Positions 45,253 through 54,892 of a DNA stretch of 64,000 nt are shown one piece after another. How positions within the stretch are numbered: position 1 is the first letter of the stretch; each line of letters opens with the position of its first letter. The notes under the pieces were generated by a model. That model did no database searches. It was given only the letters and a program-made list of their open reading frames with translations, and was not told the origin of the DNA. A program made the position numbers and the translations under genes. Location: assembly GCF_001655685.1 (NCBI RefSeq), contig NZ_LYVF01000040.1, positions 1 through 64,000 on the forward strand, read 5' to 3'. This DNA is from Desulfotomaculum copahuensis (lineage in GTDB: Bacteria > Bacillota > Desulfotomaculia > Desulfotomaculales > Desulfovirgulaceae).

Positions 45253-46638
45253 TTAGCATTTGCGGCCCGCCGCTTCCAGTTCCAGGGGACTGTGCTCCCC
45301 GATGTAGAAGAGGTAATAGCTGGCCGTGATCAGCGCCATGAAAGCCGCGCCGACAATCAGCGACAGCCTGGTGTCGGAGTTGAACCACATGCCCACCAGC
45401 ACCAGCACCAAAAAGGCGATGGTCAAGTAATTGCTGTAGGGGGACAGGGGCGCCTTGAAGGGATGGTTCCGCATTTCCGCTTTTCTGACCTGCCGGAATT
45501 TGATCTGGCTGATCAGCAGTACGAACCAGGGCACCATCCCCGGCAGGACGCTGGAACTGTACACGTACAGGAACAGTTTCGGCGGGGCGACGAAGTTGAG
45601 CGCCACACCGACCAAAAGGCAGCCCAGAGTGACCAGCAGGCTGTTGGCCGGCACCCCCCGGGAGGAAACTTTGGCCAGGAATTTGGGCGCCTGGCCGTTT
45701 TGAGCCAGGGTGAACAGCATGCGTCCCGAACTGTAAATGCCGCTGTTGCATCCGGACATGGCCGCCGTGAGCACGACGAAATTGATGATGGCGGCGGCGG
45801 AGACAATGCCTACTTTGGCGAAGGTCAGCACAAAGGGGCTGCCCATCGAGCCCACCTTATCCCACGGGTAGATGGCTACAATGACAAAGATGGCCCCGAT
45901 GTAGAAGATCAGAATGCGCCAGATGATGTTCTGGATCGCTTTGCGCAGCGTCCGCTGCGGGTCCTTGGCCTCGCCGGCCGTGATGCCCACCAGTTCAACC
46001 CCCTGGTAGGCGGCCACCACCAGGCAGAGGGCGAACAAGAAGCCTTTCAGCCCGCCGGCGAAAAATCCGCCGTGGATATACAGGTTTTGCAGTCCGATTG
46101 GCTGGCCGTGATTGCCCAGTCCGAAAAAGATCAACCCGGCGCCGGTCAGGATCATCGCTACAATGGTGACCACTTTGATCAGAGCGAACCAGAATTCAAA
46201 TTCCCCGTAATATTTGACTGCGACCAGGTTGGCCGTGCCCACGATCAGCATGGCTCCCAGCGCCGGTATCCACTGGGGCAGGGCGGGGAACCAGAATTTC
46301 ATGTATATGCCGGCCGCGGTCACTTCCGACATGCCCACCGCCACCCACATGAACCAGTAGCTCCAGGCGGTCAGATAACCGGCCAGGGGGCCGATGTATT
46401 TGTGGGCGTAAGTGGCGAAGGAACCGGTGACCGGTTCCAGGTGCAGCATTTCACCCATCGTACGCATGATGAAGAAGATAAAGATGCCGGCGACGATGTA
46501 GGCCAGCATTACGGAGGGACCGGCCCACTTCAGCGTGCTGGCCGAACCCATGAACAGGCCGACGCCGATCGTTCCGCCCAGGGCGATCAATTCGATGTGT
46601 CTGGCCTCCAGGCCTCTTTTCAGTTCTATTTCCGCCAT
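45253..46638 (-). CDS. APC-family amino acid permease
   Basis: A 461-residue, 12-helix amino acid transporter. The family start ([20 protein letters not shown], then [17 protein letters not shown]) and [20 protein letters not shown] identify the AAT/APC group. Being last in an operon with tdcB, ridA and their regulator, it probably imports threonine or serine. ATG 46638 follows GAGGAGGAAC. The terminator comes just after its stop. Confidence 0.88.
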   Translation of the reverse strand: MAEIELKRGLEARHIELIALGGTIGVGLFMGSASTLKWAGPSVMLAYIVAGIFIFFIMRTMGEMLHLEPVTGSFATYAHKYIGPLAGYLTAWSYWFMWVAVGMSEVTAAGIYMKFWFPALPQWIPALGAMLIVGTANLVAVKYYGEFEFWFALIKVVTIVAMILTGAGLIFFGLGNHGQPIGLQNLYIHGGFFAGGLKGFLFALCLVVAAYQGVELVGITAGEAKDPQRTLRKAIQNIIWRILIFYIGAIFVIVAIYPWDKVGSMGSPFVLTFAKVGIVSAAAIINFVVLTAAMSGCNSGIYSSGRMLFTLAQNGQAPKFLAKVSSRGVPANSLLVTLGCLLVGVALNFVAPPKLFLYVYSSSVLPGMVPWFVLLISQIKFRQVRKAEMRNHPFKAPLSPYSNYLTIAFLVLVLVGMWFNSDTRLSLIVGAAFMALITASYYLFYIGEHSPLELEAAGRKC

Positions 46639-46779
46639 GTGCAGTTCCTCCTCAAATTGCTGCGTTCGTTAGTTGGTTTACCCGGTCCGGAAAGGAGCGC
46701 CCGGCGGCCAGCCGGGTTTGCCGTTTCACATTCCATAACTATCCGGTTGCGGCGCCGGCGCCCTCCCGGCGCCGCATGC

Positions 46780-47985
46780 TTACTGCAGCTGGACGCGGTA
46801 ACAGTGTTCTTCCAGCAGCTCGCGGATGGCCCGCGCCTGATCCGCGTCCGCCGTCTCCAGTTCCAGCTCCACCCGGGCGGAACCCAGAGGCACGTCCAGA
46901 GTTTCGCGGCTGTGGGTGACGGCCAGCACGTTGGCTCCCGAGCCGGCGATCAGCTGCAGCAGCCGCCACAGCGTCCCCGGCTTGTCCGGTATGATGGTAT
47001 GCAGGAATATCTTGCGGCCGTTTTTGACCAGCCCCTTGTCAATGGTGCGGGACAGGAAATTCACGTCAATATTGCCGCCGCTGAGTACAACCGCCATTTT
47101 GCGGTTTTGGTAACCGGACAGGCGGTGCAAAACGGCCGCCACCGGCGCCGCCCCGGCCCCTTCGGCCACGGCCTTGGCCCTTTCCAGCAGCAGCAGGATG
47201 GCGCCGGCGATTTCATCCTCGTCCACGGTAACCACATCGTCCACGTAGCGCCGCACAATCTCGAAGGTGAGCTCCCCCGGCGTCTTTACGGCAATGCCGT
47301 CGGCGATGGTGGGTGTCCCGTCCACCGTGATCAGTTTGCCGCGGGCCGCCGATTCGGCCATGGAAGGCATGTTTTTGGCCTGGACGCCGATTATTTTCAC
47401 GCCCGGCCGCAGGCTTTTCAACGCCACCGCAATGCCCGCAATCAGACCGCCGCCGCCGATCGGCACCACTACCACCTCCACGTCGGGCAGATCGGCCAGA
47501 ATTTCCAGGGCGATGGTGCCCTGGCCGGCCATCACCTGCGGGTCGTTGAAAGGATGAATGAATGTGGCCCCGGTTTCGGCCTGGATGCGTTTGGCCTCCT
47601 CGTAGGCCTGGTCGTAAATATCGCCGTGCAGGACCACATCCGCCCCGTACTGGCGGGTGGCCGTGATTTTGGACAGGGGGGCGTGCTTGGGCATCACAAT
47701 GGTGGAACGGATGCCGAAAACCGTAGCCGCCAGGGCCACTCCCTGGGCGTGGTTGCCGGCGGAGGAGGCGATCACGCCCTTATCCTTTTCTTCCTGCCGC
47801 AGGCCGGCAATTTTGTTGTATGCTCCGCGCAGCTTGAAGGAGCCGGTGCGCTGCAGGTTTTCCATCTTCAAATAAACGTGGTTGCCGCTCATTTCGCTCA
47901 AGGTGGTATTGTAGACCAGGCCGGTCTTGTAGGCTACGCCTTCCAGCGTTTTAGCGGCTTTTTGCACATCTGCAAGCGTGATCAT
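46780..47985 (-). CDS. tdcB: Threonine ammonia-lyase (catabolic type, with ACT domain)
   Basis: A 401-residue PLP enzyme that deaminates threonine, and usually serine, to 2-oxobutyrate or pyruvate. The PLP lysine is in RTGSFKLRGAYNKI, the phosphate loop is PIGGGGLIAGIA, and a C-terminal ACT domain begins near residue 325 (HTIIPDKPGTLWRLLQLI). Size and single ACT fit the TdcB/IlvA2 type. The start lies in a GTG-GAA-ATG-ATG cluster (47985-47994) after GGAAGGTGG; I chose the last ATG for spacing. The operon with ridA removes the reactive enamine it produces. Confidence 0.93.
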   Translation of the reverse strand: MITLADVQKAAKTLEGVAYKTGLVYNTTLSEMSGNHVYLKMENLQRTGSFKLRGAYNKIAGLRQEEKDKGVIASSAGNHAQGVALAATVFGIRSTIVMPKHAPLSKITATRQYGADVVLHGDIYDQAYEEAKRIQAETGATFIHPFNDPQVMAGQGTIALEILADLPDVEVVVVPIGGGGLIAGIAVALKSLRPGVKIIGVQAKNMPSMAESAARGKLITVDGTPTIADGIAVKTPGELTFEIVRRYVDDVVTVDEDEIAGAILLLLERAKAVAEGAGAAPVAAVLHRLSGYQNRKMAVVLSGGNIDVNFLSRTIDKGLVKNGRKIFLHTIIPDKPGTLWRLLQLIAGSGANVLAVTHSRETLDVPLGSARVELELETADADQARAIRELLEEHCYRVQLQ

Positions 47986-48108
47986 CATTTCCACCTTCCA
48001 TCCCGGAAAATAACCGGCCCGGAAAATAACCGGCCGTCAAAATCAGGCGAAACAAGCCGGCCGGCCGGTGTCCGCGCCCTTTTTACTCCACCGGCGGCAT
48101 GCCGGGCG

Positions 48109-48486
48109 CTATTGACGGGCGATGATTTCTATTTCCACCAGCGCCCCCTTGGGCAGTTCGGCCACCGCCACACAGGAGCGGGCCGGCGGGGTGTCGTCGA
48201 AATAACGGCCGTAAATCTGGTTTACAGTGGCGAAGTCGTTCATGCTGGTGATGAAGACAGTGGTTTTCAGCACGTGACTGAAATTCAAGCCGGCGGCGGC
48301 GAGGATCTGTTTTATGTTTTCCATCACCTGTTCCGTCTGCGCTTCAATGCCGCCCGGCACCAGTTCGCCGGTGGCGGGGTTGATGGCGATCTGGCCGGAG
48401 GCGAAGAGAAAATCGCCTGTCCGCACCGCCTGGGAATAGGGTCCGATGGCCTGGGGCGCCCGTCCGGTTTTAATCGCTTCTTTCAT
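48109..48486 (-). CDS. ridA: RidA family enamine/imine deaminase
   Basis: A 125-residue protein starting KEAIKTGRAPQAIGPYSQAV, with the active-site Arg region PPARSCVAVAELPKGALVEI. RidA hydrolyses 2-aminoacrylate and 2-aminocrotonate released by threonine/serine dehydratases and so protects PLP enzymes; its place directly before tdcB fits. The start overlaps the regulator gene by 17 bp, with AGGGGAACTG upstream. Confidence 0.96.
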   Translation of the reverse strand: MKEAIKTGRAPQAIGPYSQAVRTGDFLFASGQIAINPATGELVPGGIEAQTEQVMENIKQILAAAGLNFSHVLKTTVFITSMNDFATVNQIYGRYFDDTPPARSCVAVAELPKGALVEIEIIARQ

Positions 48487-49153
48487 TTTTCAGTTCCCCT
48501 TTCTTGGTTAAATATCTGTAGATGGTGCTTTCCGAGGTTTTCAGATATCCGGCCGCTTCGGCAACGGCTCCTTTGAGCAGGAAAAAGCCCATCTCGTTTA
48601 GTTTGCGCACAAAGCACGTTTTTTCTTCCGGAGACAGCCGCTCCGGAGGGATGTTTATTTCCCCGGCGACTTTTCCGATCATGGTGAGCATCAGTTCTTC
48701 CAGCGAAGTGTTCATCGTTTCCGGACAGGCCCGGTCGCTGTTTTCCGCTTCCCATTCCCCCCGGCCGGCGCACTGGAGGAAATCGTCAAGAAACTTGCGC
48801 GCCTGCAGGGCGGCGCTCAGATCCACATTTACGCACAACATGCCGGCAATCCCGCCGTCATCGTCCTTGATGAACAGGGTGGACGAGCGCAGCGGTTTTC
48901 CGTCCCGGGTGCGTGCCGGGTAGTTGACCAGGATGTCCTGTGTATGGTAGGCCTCTTCCTGTAAAAGCTTGAGCCCCAGGTCGGTCAGCGGTCCCCCGGT
49001 CCGCCGCCCGCTGACATGACCGTTGCGGATGGCGACGATGGAATTGTCCACATTGGCCGTATCGTGCAAAACCACCTCACAGTGCGGCCCGGCAATAGCG
49101 GCAATGAAATCCACCAGGGGAAGGAATTTTTTTAGCAGCTCTTCCCTTTTCAT
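48470..49153 (-). CDS. YheO-type PAS / helix-turn-helix transcriptional regulator
   Basis: A 227-residue regulator. Residues 5-115 form a YheO-like PAS domain (HCEVVLHDTANVDNSIVAIR, NGHVSGRRTGGPLTDLGLKL), and the C-terminus has an HTH (GAVAEAAGYLKTSESTIYRY, then LTKKGELK) as in DauR. It heads the minus-strand operon with ridA, tdcB and the permease and probably senses an amino acid or enamine to control it. The ATG follows GGGAGGAG. Confidence 0.88.
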   Translation of the reverse strand: MKREELLKKFLPLVDFIAAIAGPHCEVVLHDTANVDNSIVAIRNGHVSGRRTGGPLTDLGLKLLQEEAYHTQDILVNYPARTRDGKPLRSSTLFIKDDDGGIAGMLCVNVDLSAALQARKFLDDFLQCAGRGEWEAENSDRACPETMNTSLEELMLTMIGKVAGEINIPPERLSPEEKTCFVRKLNEMGFFLLKGAVAEAAGYLKTSESTIYRYLTKKGELKNERSD

Positions 49154-49490
49154 CTCATTCTCCTCCCTTGCTGTTTTTTGCCGGCCATGTGACCCGGGTA
49201 ACTACCTGATGCTTAAAGATTCGACGTGGTAATAAAAATTCCTCTGCATGCAAAATAATTTTTACTGTTGCGTCAAATTTTTTGTCGCTGCTGTTTACCG
49301 CACGGACAGGGCTGGTGAGCAGGCGGGGACGGCCATCCCCGTCCGGGTTTTCAGGGACAAACAATGGTCCGGTGAAGCTCCTTTCGCGACCGGCGGGCGG
49401 CGACCCACGCGGTGCGGCAAGCACCGTCCGGCCGTCCGGTGCATATGATGGTAAAAGAATAACGCTTTCGGGGTACTGGAGTGATGCCCT
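49154..49490. promoter_or_regulatory. Divergent region between regulator operon and patatin gene
   Basis: On the minus strand TTGACG (about 49270) starts a promoter-like stretch before the regulator, but the -10 is unclear. AAAAATT ... AATTTTT flanks TGCATGCA around 49234-49265, a candidate operator. The patatin ribosome site GGAG is at 49478. Confidence 0.4.
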
Positions 49491-50393
49491 CTGGCCAAGT
49501 ACCGGATCATCAGTTTCGACGGCGGCGGAATCCGCGGCGCGCTGACGACGGCTTTATTGAAACGGCTGCACGGCTTTTTCCCCGAACTGTTCAATACTGC
49601 CGACCTGTTCGCCGGCACCTCCACCGGTTCGTTCATCGCCCTCGGCCTGGCCTCCGGGCTGCCCGTGGAACGTATTGCCGGTCTTTACTCCGAACAAAAC
49701 GGAAAGTATATTTTTACGCCGCGTAATTTTGAACTGTTCAGACCGAAATATGATCGCGATCACCTCAAGGAAAAACTGCAGTCCGTTTTCCCGGCCGATC
49801 TGCGCCTGAAAGATTTGAAACGCCCGGTGCTCGTCCCTGCGTTCCGGGTGACCGCCGACGGCATGGGCAGTTGGGGACCGGTTTTTTTCAGTAACTTTCC
49901 CTATGCGTCCACCCGGGACGAAAGGGTTTTGGATGTGGCCCTGGCCAGCAGCGCGGCGCCCGTCTATTTCCCCTCCTACCGTCATTTTATCGACGGCGGT
50001 GTGGTGGCCAACAACCCCGGTACGGCGGCCATCGCCCTGGCCAGGGACAAAAACGCCGGCAATCAGGAATTGGCCGATGTTTACCTGCTGTCCGTGGGCA
50101 CCGGCTTTTCCCCCCTGTATATTTCCGCGGACACCAGCGACTGGGGTGCGCTGGAGTGGGCGCTGTACCCCTTTCCGCCGCTTCCCCTGATCAGCGTCAT
50201 GTTCGACGGCGCGGCGGAGGCCGATGTGCAGTTCGGCGCCCGGTTGCTGGGCGGGCAGTATCACCGGCTCAATCCCGTTTTAAGCCAGCCGGTCGCGCTG
50301 GACGATTACAAGAAAATCCCCTACTTGATCAATGTGGCCGAAAACTACAACCTGGATCCGGTGATCAACTGGCTCAAAAGCAACTGGTTTTAA
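49491..50393 (+). CDS. Patatin-like phospholipase, apparent CTG start
   Basis: A 300-residue patatin-family acyl hydrolase. The oxyanion loop FDGGGIRG, nucleophile elbow GTSTGS and catalytic Asp in FIDGGVVANNPG are all present. A stop codon lies 12 bases upstream of CTG 49491, and no ATG, GTG or TTG occurs before the oxyanion loop. CTG 49491 lies nine bases after GGAG and gives the natural family start AKYRIISFDGGG. TTG 49557 would delete the oxyanion hole. It probably acts on cytoplasmic or membrane lipids. Confidence 0.85.
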   Translation: MAKYRIISFDGGGIRGALTTALLKRLHGFFPELFNTADLFAGTSTGSFIALGLASGLPVERIAGLYSEQNGKYIFTPRNFELFRPKYDRDHLKEKLQSVFPADLRLKDLKRPVLVPAFRVTADGMGSWGPVFFSNFPYASTRDERVLDVALASSAAPVYFPSYRHFIDGGVVANNPGTAAIALARDKNAGNQELADVYLLSVGTGFSPLYISADTSDWGALEWALYPFPPLPLISVMFDGAAEADVQFGARLLGGQYHRLNPVLSQPVALDDYKKIPYLINVAENYNLDPVINWLKSNWF

Positions 50394-50652
50394 CGGCCGG
50401 GTCCACATGCCAACAACAGTGCTGACGCCTGAACCGCTATAGACATGGTATGGCCGGGATGTGCGGGGCAAAGGCGGCGGTTGTGATGCCGCACGGCGGC
50501 GGGTCGAGTACTTCAGCGGGTAGATGGCTGCCACGGTTTTACGGCGTCGGCACTGATCACATAAACGGGTGCTTGCTTTTAACCGGGCTTTAATGTATAA
50601 TAATTTAGCAGCTGAAAAAACAGCGGCTGCTTCTGTTTTTTCAAGAGACCAC
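50394..50652 (+). promoter_or_regulatory. Intergenic region with tRNA-Ser(GGA) promoter
   Basis: TTGCTT (50573), 17 bp, TATAAT (50596-50601), a strong promoter 52 bp before the tRNA. Nothing else is recognised. Confidence 0.8.
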
Positions 50653-50747
50653 GGAGAGATGGCTGAGTGGTTGAAGGCGCTCGCCTGGAGAGCGAGTAGA
50701 CGGGCATTAAACCTGTCTCGAGGGTTCGAATCCCTCTCTCTCCGCCA
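50653..50747 (+). tRNA. tRNA-Ser (anticodon GGA)
   Basis: Acceptor GGAGAGA...TCTCTCC with encoded GCCA, anticodon loop CTGGAGA, and a long variable arm. It reads UCC/UCU and is the likely ligand of the T-box at 24790. Confidence 0.97.
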
Positions 50748-50759
50748 TTTTCTGCAATT

Positions 50760-51030
50760 TGGCCGTACTAGATGGGGAGGTAGCGGTGCCCTGTACCCGC
50801 AATCCGCTAGAGCGGGGTCGAATTCCTGCCCGCGGGTCTGGTTTGTGGGGTCCGGCTCCTGTAAGGAGTGTTGACGGTTGGGTCTTGCGCGACGGAGACT
50901 TTTGAACCGTGTCAGGTCCTGGCGGAAGCAGCACTAAGGAAGACCCTCCGGGTGCCGCAAGGGCGCCTGACCCGAGCCACCTGCAGGGGTAACGCCCGGA
51001 AGCCATTATTCAACGGCAGGTGTGCGGCCA
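50760..51030 (+). ncRNA. ffs: Signal recognition particle RNA (large, Alu-containing form)
   Basis: The conserved SRP core is at about 50908-50940 (GTGTCAGGTCCTGG, then CGGAAGCAGCACTAAGG). The 5' Alu domain is near 50774 (GGGGAGGTAGCGGTGCCCTG, CCGCTAGAGCGGG), as in Bacillus scRNA. Ends are set by the closing helix TGGCCGTAC / GTGCGGCCA, giving 271 nt, the Bacillus length. It guides Ffh-dependent membrane targeting. The tRNA-Ser - SRP RNA - dnaX order is conserved in Firmicutes. Confidence 0.96.
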
Positions 51031-51043
51031 TCCAGATTATCAC

Positions 51044-51079
51044 AAGAACCGTCCGGAAATGCGGCGGTTCTTTTTTTTT
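51044..51079 (+). terminator. Terminator after SRP RNA
   Basis: AGAACCG...CGGTTCT followed by nine T. Confidence 0.92.
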
Positions 51080-51141
51080 GAAAAGGGAATCCGTCCGTCC
51101 GCGGCGAATTGGTAGTTATTCCAGGCTATGGGGGAAGAAAA

Positions 51142-53142
51142 ATGGCTTACCTGGCTCTTTACCGGCAATGGCGGCCGCAGTCGTTCCGGGAGATTGCGGG
51201 ACAGGAGCATGTCACCCGCACTTTGCAAAACGCCCTGCTGGCCGGCCGGGTGACCCACGCCTACCTTTTTTGCGGCCCCCGGGGCACGGGCAAAACCACC
51301 ACGGCCAAAGTGCTGGCCAAAGCGCTCAACTGCCGGCAAAGGCAGGGGGCGGAACCATGCAACCGGTGCGCCGGCTGTCAAAGCATCAACAACGGCGCAT
51401 CCATGGATGTGGTGGAAATAGACGCCGCCTCGCACCGGGGTATTGACGAAATCCGGGAACTGCGGGAAAAGGCCGGCCTTGCCCCGGCCGCCGGCGATTA
51501 CCGGGTTTATATCATCGACGAAGTGCATATGTTGACCAATGAAGCGTTCAATGCTTTGTTGAAAACATTGGAGGAACCGCCCGCGCACGTGATTTTTATC
51601 CTGGCCACCACCGAGCCGCACAAGGTGCCCCTGACCATCCTCTCCCGCTGCCAGCGCTTTGACTTTCACCGCATTGAAGTTCCGGTGATTGTGGAGCGCC
51701 TGCGGGAGGTGGCCGCCGGCGCCGGGCTGACGGCGGAGGAAAAGGCGCTGCGCCTGATCGCCCGGGCGGCCGACGGCGGGCTGCGCGACGCCCTGGCCAT
51801 TTTGGACCAGGCGGCCGCCTTTGCCGGGACGAAGATTACCGCCGGAGACATCCACCAGGTGCTGGGCACCGTGCAGGATGACGTACTGGCCGCCCTGGCC
51901 CGGGATCTGGCCGCCGGCCGGGCGGGCGGGGCGCTGCTCATGCTGGCGGAACTGGTGGACCGGGGACGGGATCTGCAGCTGCTGGTGCGCGCGCTGACCG
52001 CCTACCTGCGCCGGCTGCTTTTGTGCAAAGTGTCCGCCGGCCCGGCGGCTGCGCCGGGGGACGGTGAGGATGAACCGCCGGCGGAACAGGCCCTCTTCAG
52101 CCGGGAACAATTATTGCATATTTTGCATATTTTTACCCGGGCGGAGCAGGATATGAAGTGGAGCAGCCAGCCGCGGATAATGCTGGAAATAGCGCTGGTG
52201 GAGGCCGCCCGTCCGGAGGCGGACGACTCTCCGGACGGCCTGTCCCGGCGGGTGGCCCGGCTGGAGGAAACCATCGCCCGCTTGACAGCGGGTAAAGAAG
52301 AAGCGGCGGCGACGGCTGAAGCGGCCGGCCGTCCGGCGGTTCCGGCTGATCCGGTTGGTGCGGATGCCGACCCGGCGCCGGCCGGGAGCACACCGGGGCC
52401 GGCGGGCGGCTTTTCCCCGGCGGCGCACGGAAACGCGCCGCCTGATGAAGTAAAATCACGTGCATTTATGGATTCTGCTGTTGCCCGGCCGGAACCGGAC
52501 AGCCGGGGCGATGCCGCGCCGGCAAATATGACACCGGACGGCGCCGTGCCCGCAAACACCACGCCAGGCGACAGTCCGGATCCATCGGTGCCGCCGTCCG
52601 CCGGGCAGCCGGCGGATCCCCTGCCGGTATCGCCTTTCGGGGGTGGGCCGGCCGGCCCTCCGGCCCCGGCTGCGGCCGCACAGCGGCCGCCGGACGGGCG
52701 GGAGCGCCTGGCTGCACGGGCGGCATCCGTTCCGGCTGCTGACGCGGACGGCGCCGGCGGCCGGCCGGATGAGGAGGCCCTGCAGCGCCTGCGCGGCCGC
52801 TGGCTGGAAATAACGGATCTGGTCAAGGGGAGCAGCCTGCCGGTGTATACCTACCTGATGCGCGCCTGGCCGCTGCAGGTGCGGGACAACTGCCTGATGC
52901 TGGCTTTTTCACCGCCCGATCTGCTGTTCAAAGGGCTGCTGGAAGCGCCTGAGAACCGCCGGGTGCTGGAGGATGCCCTGGCTTCCCTGTTCAAACGGGA
53001 ATGGAGCGTGCGTTGTGTTTGCAGCGATGAAAAACCCCCCGGCCGGACGGATGGCGGCCCGGCGGAAAAAGGACTGGATTATTCCGGCGCGCTGAGCCTG
53101 TTCGGAATGGAGGAAACGGCCGGCGGCCCCGGGGATGATTAA
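51142..53142 (+). CDS. dnaX: DNA polymerase III subunits gamma/tau
   Basis: A 666-residue clamp-loader ATPase. Walker A is [16 protein letters not shown], the zinc cysteines include CNRCAGC, Walker [17 protein letters not shown], and the SRC motif [12 protein letters not shown] long Pro/Ala-rich linker (about residues 395-545) precedes the tau-specific C-terminal domain. ATG 51142 follows GGGGGAAG and gives the canonical [15 protein letters not shown] see no convincing slippery site for programmed frameshifting. Confidence 0.97.
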   Translation: MAYLALYRQWRPQSFREIAGQEHVTRTLQNALLAGRVTHAYLFCGPRGTGKTTTAKVLAKALNCRQRQGAEPCNRCAGCQSINNGASMDVVEIDAASHRGIDEIRELREKAGLAPAAGDYRVYIIDEVHMLTNEAFNALLKTLEEPPAHVIFILATTEPHKVPLTILSRCQRFDFHRIEVPVIVERLREVAAGAGLTAEEKALRLIARAADGGLRDALAILDQAAAFAGTKITAGDIHQVLGTVQDDVLAALARDLAAGRAGGALLMLAELVDRGRDLQLLVRALTAYLRRLLLCKVSAGPAAAPGDGEDEPPAEQALFSREQLLHILHIFTRAEQDMKWSSQPRIMLEIALVEAARPEADDSPDGLSRRVARLEETIARLTAGKEEAAATAEAAGRPAVPADPVGADADPAPAGSTPGPAGGFSPAAHGNAPPDEVKSRAFMDSAVARPEPDSRGDAAPANMTPDGAVPANTTPGDSPDPSVPPSAGQPADPLPVSPFGGGPAGPPAPAAAAQRPPDGRERLAARAASVPAADADGAGGRPDEEALQRLRGRWLEITDLVKGSSLPVYTYLMRAWPLQVRDNCLMLAFSPPDLLFKGLLEAPENRRVLEDALASLFKREWSVRCVCSDEKPPGRTDGGPAEKGLDYSGALSLFGMEETAGGPGDD

Positions 53143-53165
53143 ATAAATCAAAGGGGGAATGGCCC

Positions 53166-53486
53166 GTGATGGGTGGCGGCAACATGAACAAAATGATGAA
53201 ACAGGTGCAGAAGATGCAGGCGGAAATGGTCAAGATGCAGGAGGAGCTGGGCAACCGCACGGTGGAGTCGACCGCCGGCGGCGGGGTGGTCAAAGTGACG
53301 GCCAACGGCAAGCAGGAGGTCCTGTCCATCGAGATCAAGCCCGAAGCCGTGGATCCGGAAGACGTGGAGATGCTCCAGGATCTGATCCTGACCGCGGTGA
53401 ACAGCGCCCTCAGCGACTCGCGGGAAATGGTGGCCCGCGAGATGAGCAAACTCACCGGTGGGCTGAACATCCCCGGCCTGTTTTAA
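53166..53486 (+). CDS. ybaB: YbaB/EbfC nucleoid-associated protein
   Basis: A 106-residue DNA-binding protein: [20 protein letters not shown], then [20 protein letters not shown]. The GTG-ATG pair at 53166/53169 leaves the start ambiguous by one codon. It occupies the conserved slot between dnaX and recR. Confidence 0.95.
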   Translation: MMGGGNMNKMMKQVQKMQAEMVKMQEELGNRTVESTAGGGVVKVTANGKQEVLSIEIKPEAVDPEDVEMLQDLILTAVNSALSDSREMVAREMSKLTGGLNIPGLF

Positions 53487-53608
53487 TGTGCCCACAGCCG
53501 CGCTCGCAGGTGGCGGCCGGATCCGGATATGAGCGGCGTGGTGCGGCCACCGGCCCTTACATTTGTTGGTCGAGTTCAAAAAATCATGCATGTTGGGAGT
53601 GATAGCGG

Positions 53609-54208
53609 GTGCGGTATTACGCCGGGCCGGTGGCCCGCCTGATTGACGAACTGGCCAGGCTGCCCGGCATCGGCAACAAAACGGCCCAGCGCCTGGCCTT
53701 CCACCTGCTCAACGCGCCGCCGGAAGCGGCGCATAATCTGGCCCGGGCCGTGACGGAAGCCCGGGACAGCGTGCGCTTTTGCAAAATATGCGCCAATCTT
53801 ACGGACAGCGAGGTGTGTCAGATCTGCGCCGATCCCGGACGCGATCAGACGCAGATCTGTGTGGTCGGCGAGCCCAAGGACCTGGTGGCCATGGAAAAAA
53901 CCCGCGGCTACAAGGGCGTGTATCACGTCCTGCAGGGCGTCCTTTCGCCGCTCAATGGAGTGGACGCGGACAGTCTGACCATCCGTCAACTGCTGGCCAG
54001 GCTGGAGGGGGGACGGGTGAGGGAAGTGATCCTGGCCACCAACCCGAATGTGGAGGGCGACGCCACCGCTCTTTACCTGGCCCGCCTGATCAAACCCCTG
54101 GGGGTGAAGGTGACGCGCATCGCCCACGGTCTGCCCGTGGGCGCGCACCTGGAATACGCGGATGAAATGACGCTGGCCAAAGCACTGGAAGGGCGGCGGG
54201 AGGTATAA
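53609..54208 (+). CDS. recR: Recombination protein RecR
   Basis: 199 residues. It starts RYYAGPVARLIDELARLPGI with a helix-hairpin-helix, has the zinc finger CKICANLTDSEVCQIC, and a Toprim domain from IcVVGEPKDLVAMEK onward. It acts with RecFO in gap repair. The start is GTG 53609 behind GGGAGTG. Confidence 0.97.
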   Translation: MRYYAGPVARLIDELARLPGIGNKTAQRLAFHLLNAPPEAAHNLARAVTEARDSVRFCKICANLTDSEVCQICADPGRDQTQICVVGEPKDLVAMEKTRGYKGVYHVLQGVLSPLNGVDADSLTIRQLLARLEGGRVREVILATNPNVEGDATALYLARLIKPLGVKVTRIAHGLPVGAHLEYADEMTLAKALEGRREV

Positions 54209-54385
54209 CCCGCCGTTCGTCCCGGCGCCGGGGGCCTGCCGCCGGAACCCCGGGCCGGACAAGGGCTTTTCCGGGCGCGTTCACCGCGGCGCCGGCCGGC
54301 ATGGCGACGCGACCGGATATGCCGGCATAATTATCCGGTCCGCCCCATATACATGGGCATGGGACATGTATTGGGGGTGGCCGGA

Positions 54386-54649
54386 GTGGATGGAAAGCTG
54401 ATTATACCCGGAATACTGGGCCTGCTCGGACTGGTCCTGGCCGGGCCGTTCCTGGCCGGGCCGGCTAAGTTTGTTTTGCGCCTGGCGCTGTGCGTACTGG
54501 TGGGCGCGGTCCTGCTGCTGGCAGCCAATTTCGTGCTCGCACATTTCGGGCTGCACATTGCGATCAACCCGTTCACCCTGCTTGCCGCCGGCGTGCTGCA
54601 GGTTCCCGGGGTGTTTTTGCTGGCCGTGTTGAACTATTTTTTCAGCTGA
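54386..54649 (+). CDS. bofA: Pro-sigma-K processing inhibitor BofA
   Basis: An 87-residue membrane protein with two to three helices and the C-terminal BofA pattern (HIAINPFTLLAAGVLQVPGV). In Bacillus, BofA holds the SpoIVFB protease inactive in the mother-cell membrane. GTG 54386 gives exactly the Bacillus length and lies after GGGGGTGG; an ATG at 54353 would add eleven residues. It supports a sporulating host. Confidence 0.88.
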   Translation: MDGKLIIPGILGLLGLVLAGPFLAGPAKFVLRLALCVLVGAVLLLAANFVLAHFGLHIAINPFTLLAAGVLQVPGVFLLAVLNYFFS

Positions 54650-54676
54650 AGACGTGTTTCCCAATAATCATCATAG

Positions 54677-54716
54677 CCCCGTTTCTGGAAAAAAAGCGCC
54701 GGAACGGGGTTTTTTC
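54677..54716 (+). terminator. Terminator after bofA
   Basis: GCCCCGTT ... AACGGGGT followed by TTTTTCC. Confidence 0.85.
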
Positions 54717-54722
54717 CTTCTG

Positions 54723-54751
54723 TTGACTTGGAATGAGAATTGCACTATACT
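54723..54751 (+). promoter_or_regulatory. Sigma-A promoter of the ATPase-kor unit
   Basis: TTGACT, 17 bp, TATACT; the transcript leader to the P-loop gene is about 135 nt. Confidence 0.85.
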
Positions 54752-54892
54752 GTTACAGTATACGGATAAATGGGTAAATGGGACAGGTGGTGCCGCTGTC
54801 CCGGTTTTAGTTTTGTTTATTTTTTGTATTGTTCTTAATCTTGCAGTTAATTTTCACCTTCCAAAACATGTTCCGGCGGAGGTGAGATTAAT

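Noticed and set aside
45292-48576. A 1094-codon open frame on the plus strand
   Set aside because: It lies antisense to the permease, tdcB and ridA genes, all with strong family motifs. Its sequence is Gly/His/Gln-rich, typical of an antisense reading of GC-rich genes.
52002-52826. Minus-strand open frames across the dnaX linker
   Set aside because: The Pro/Ala-rich tau linker is open in several frames because of high GC; only dnaX has domains.
51142-53142. Programmed frameshift in dnaX
   Set aside because: No A-rich heptamer with a downstream stem in the right place was found, so only the full-length product is annotated.
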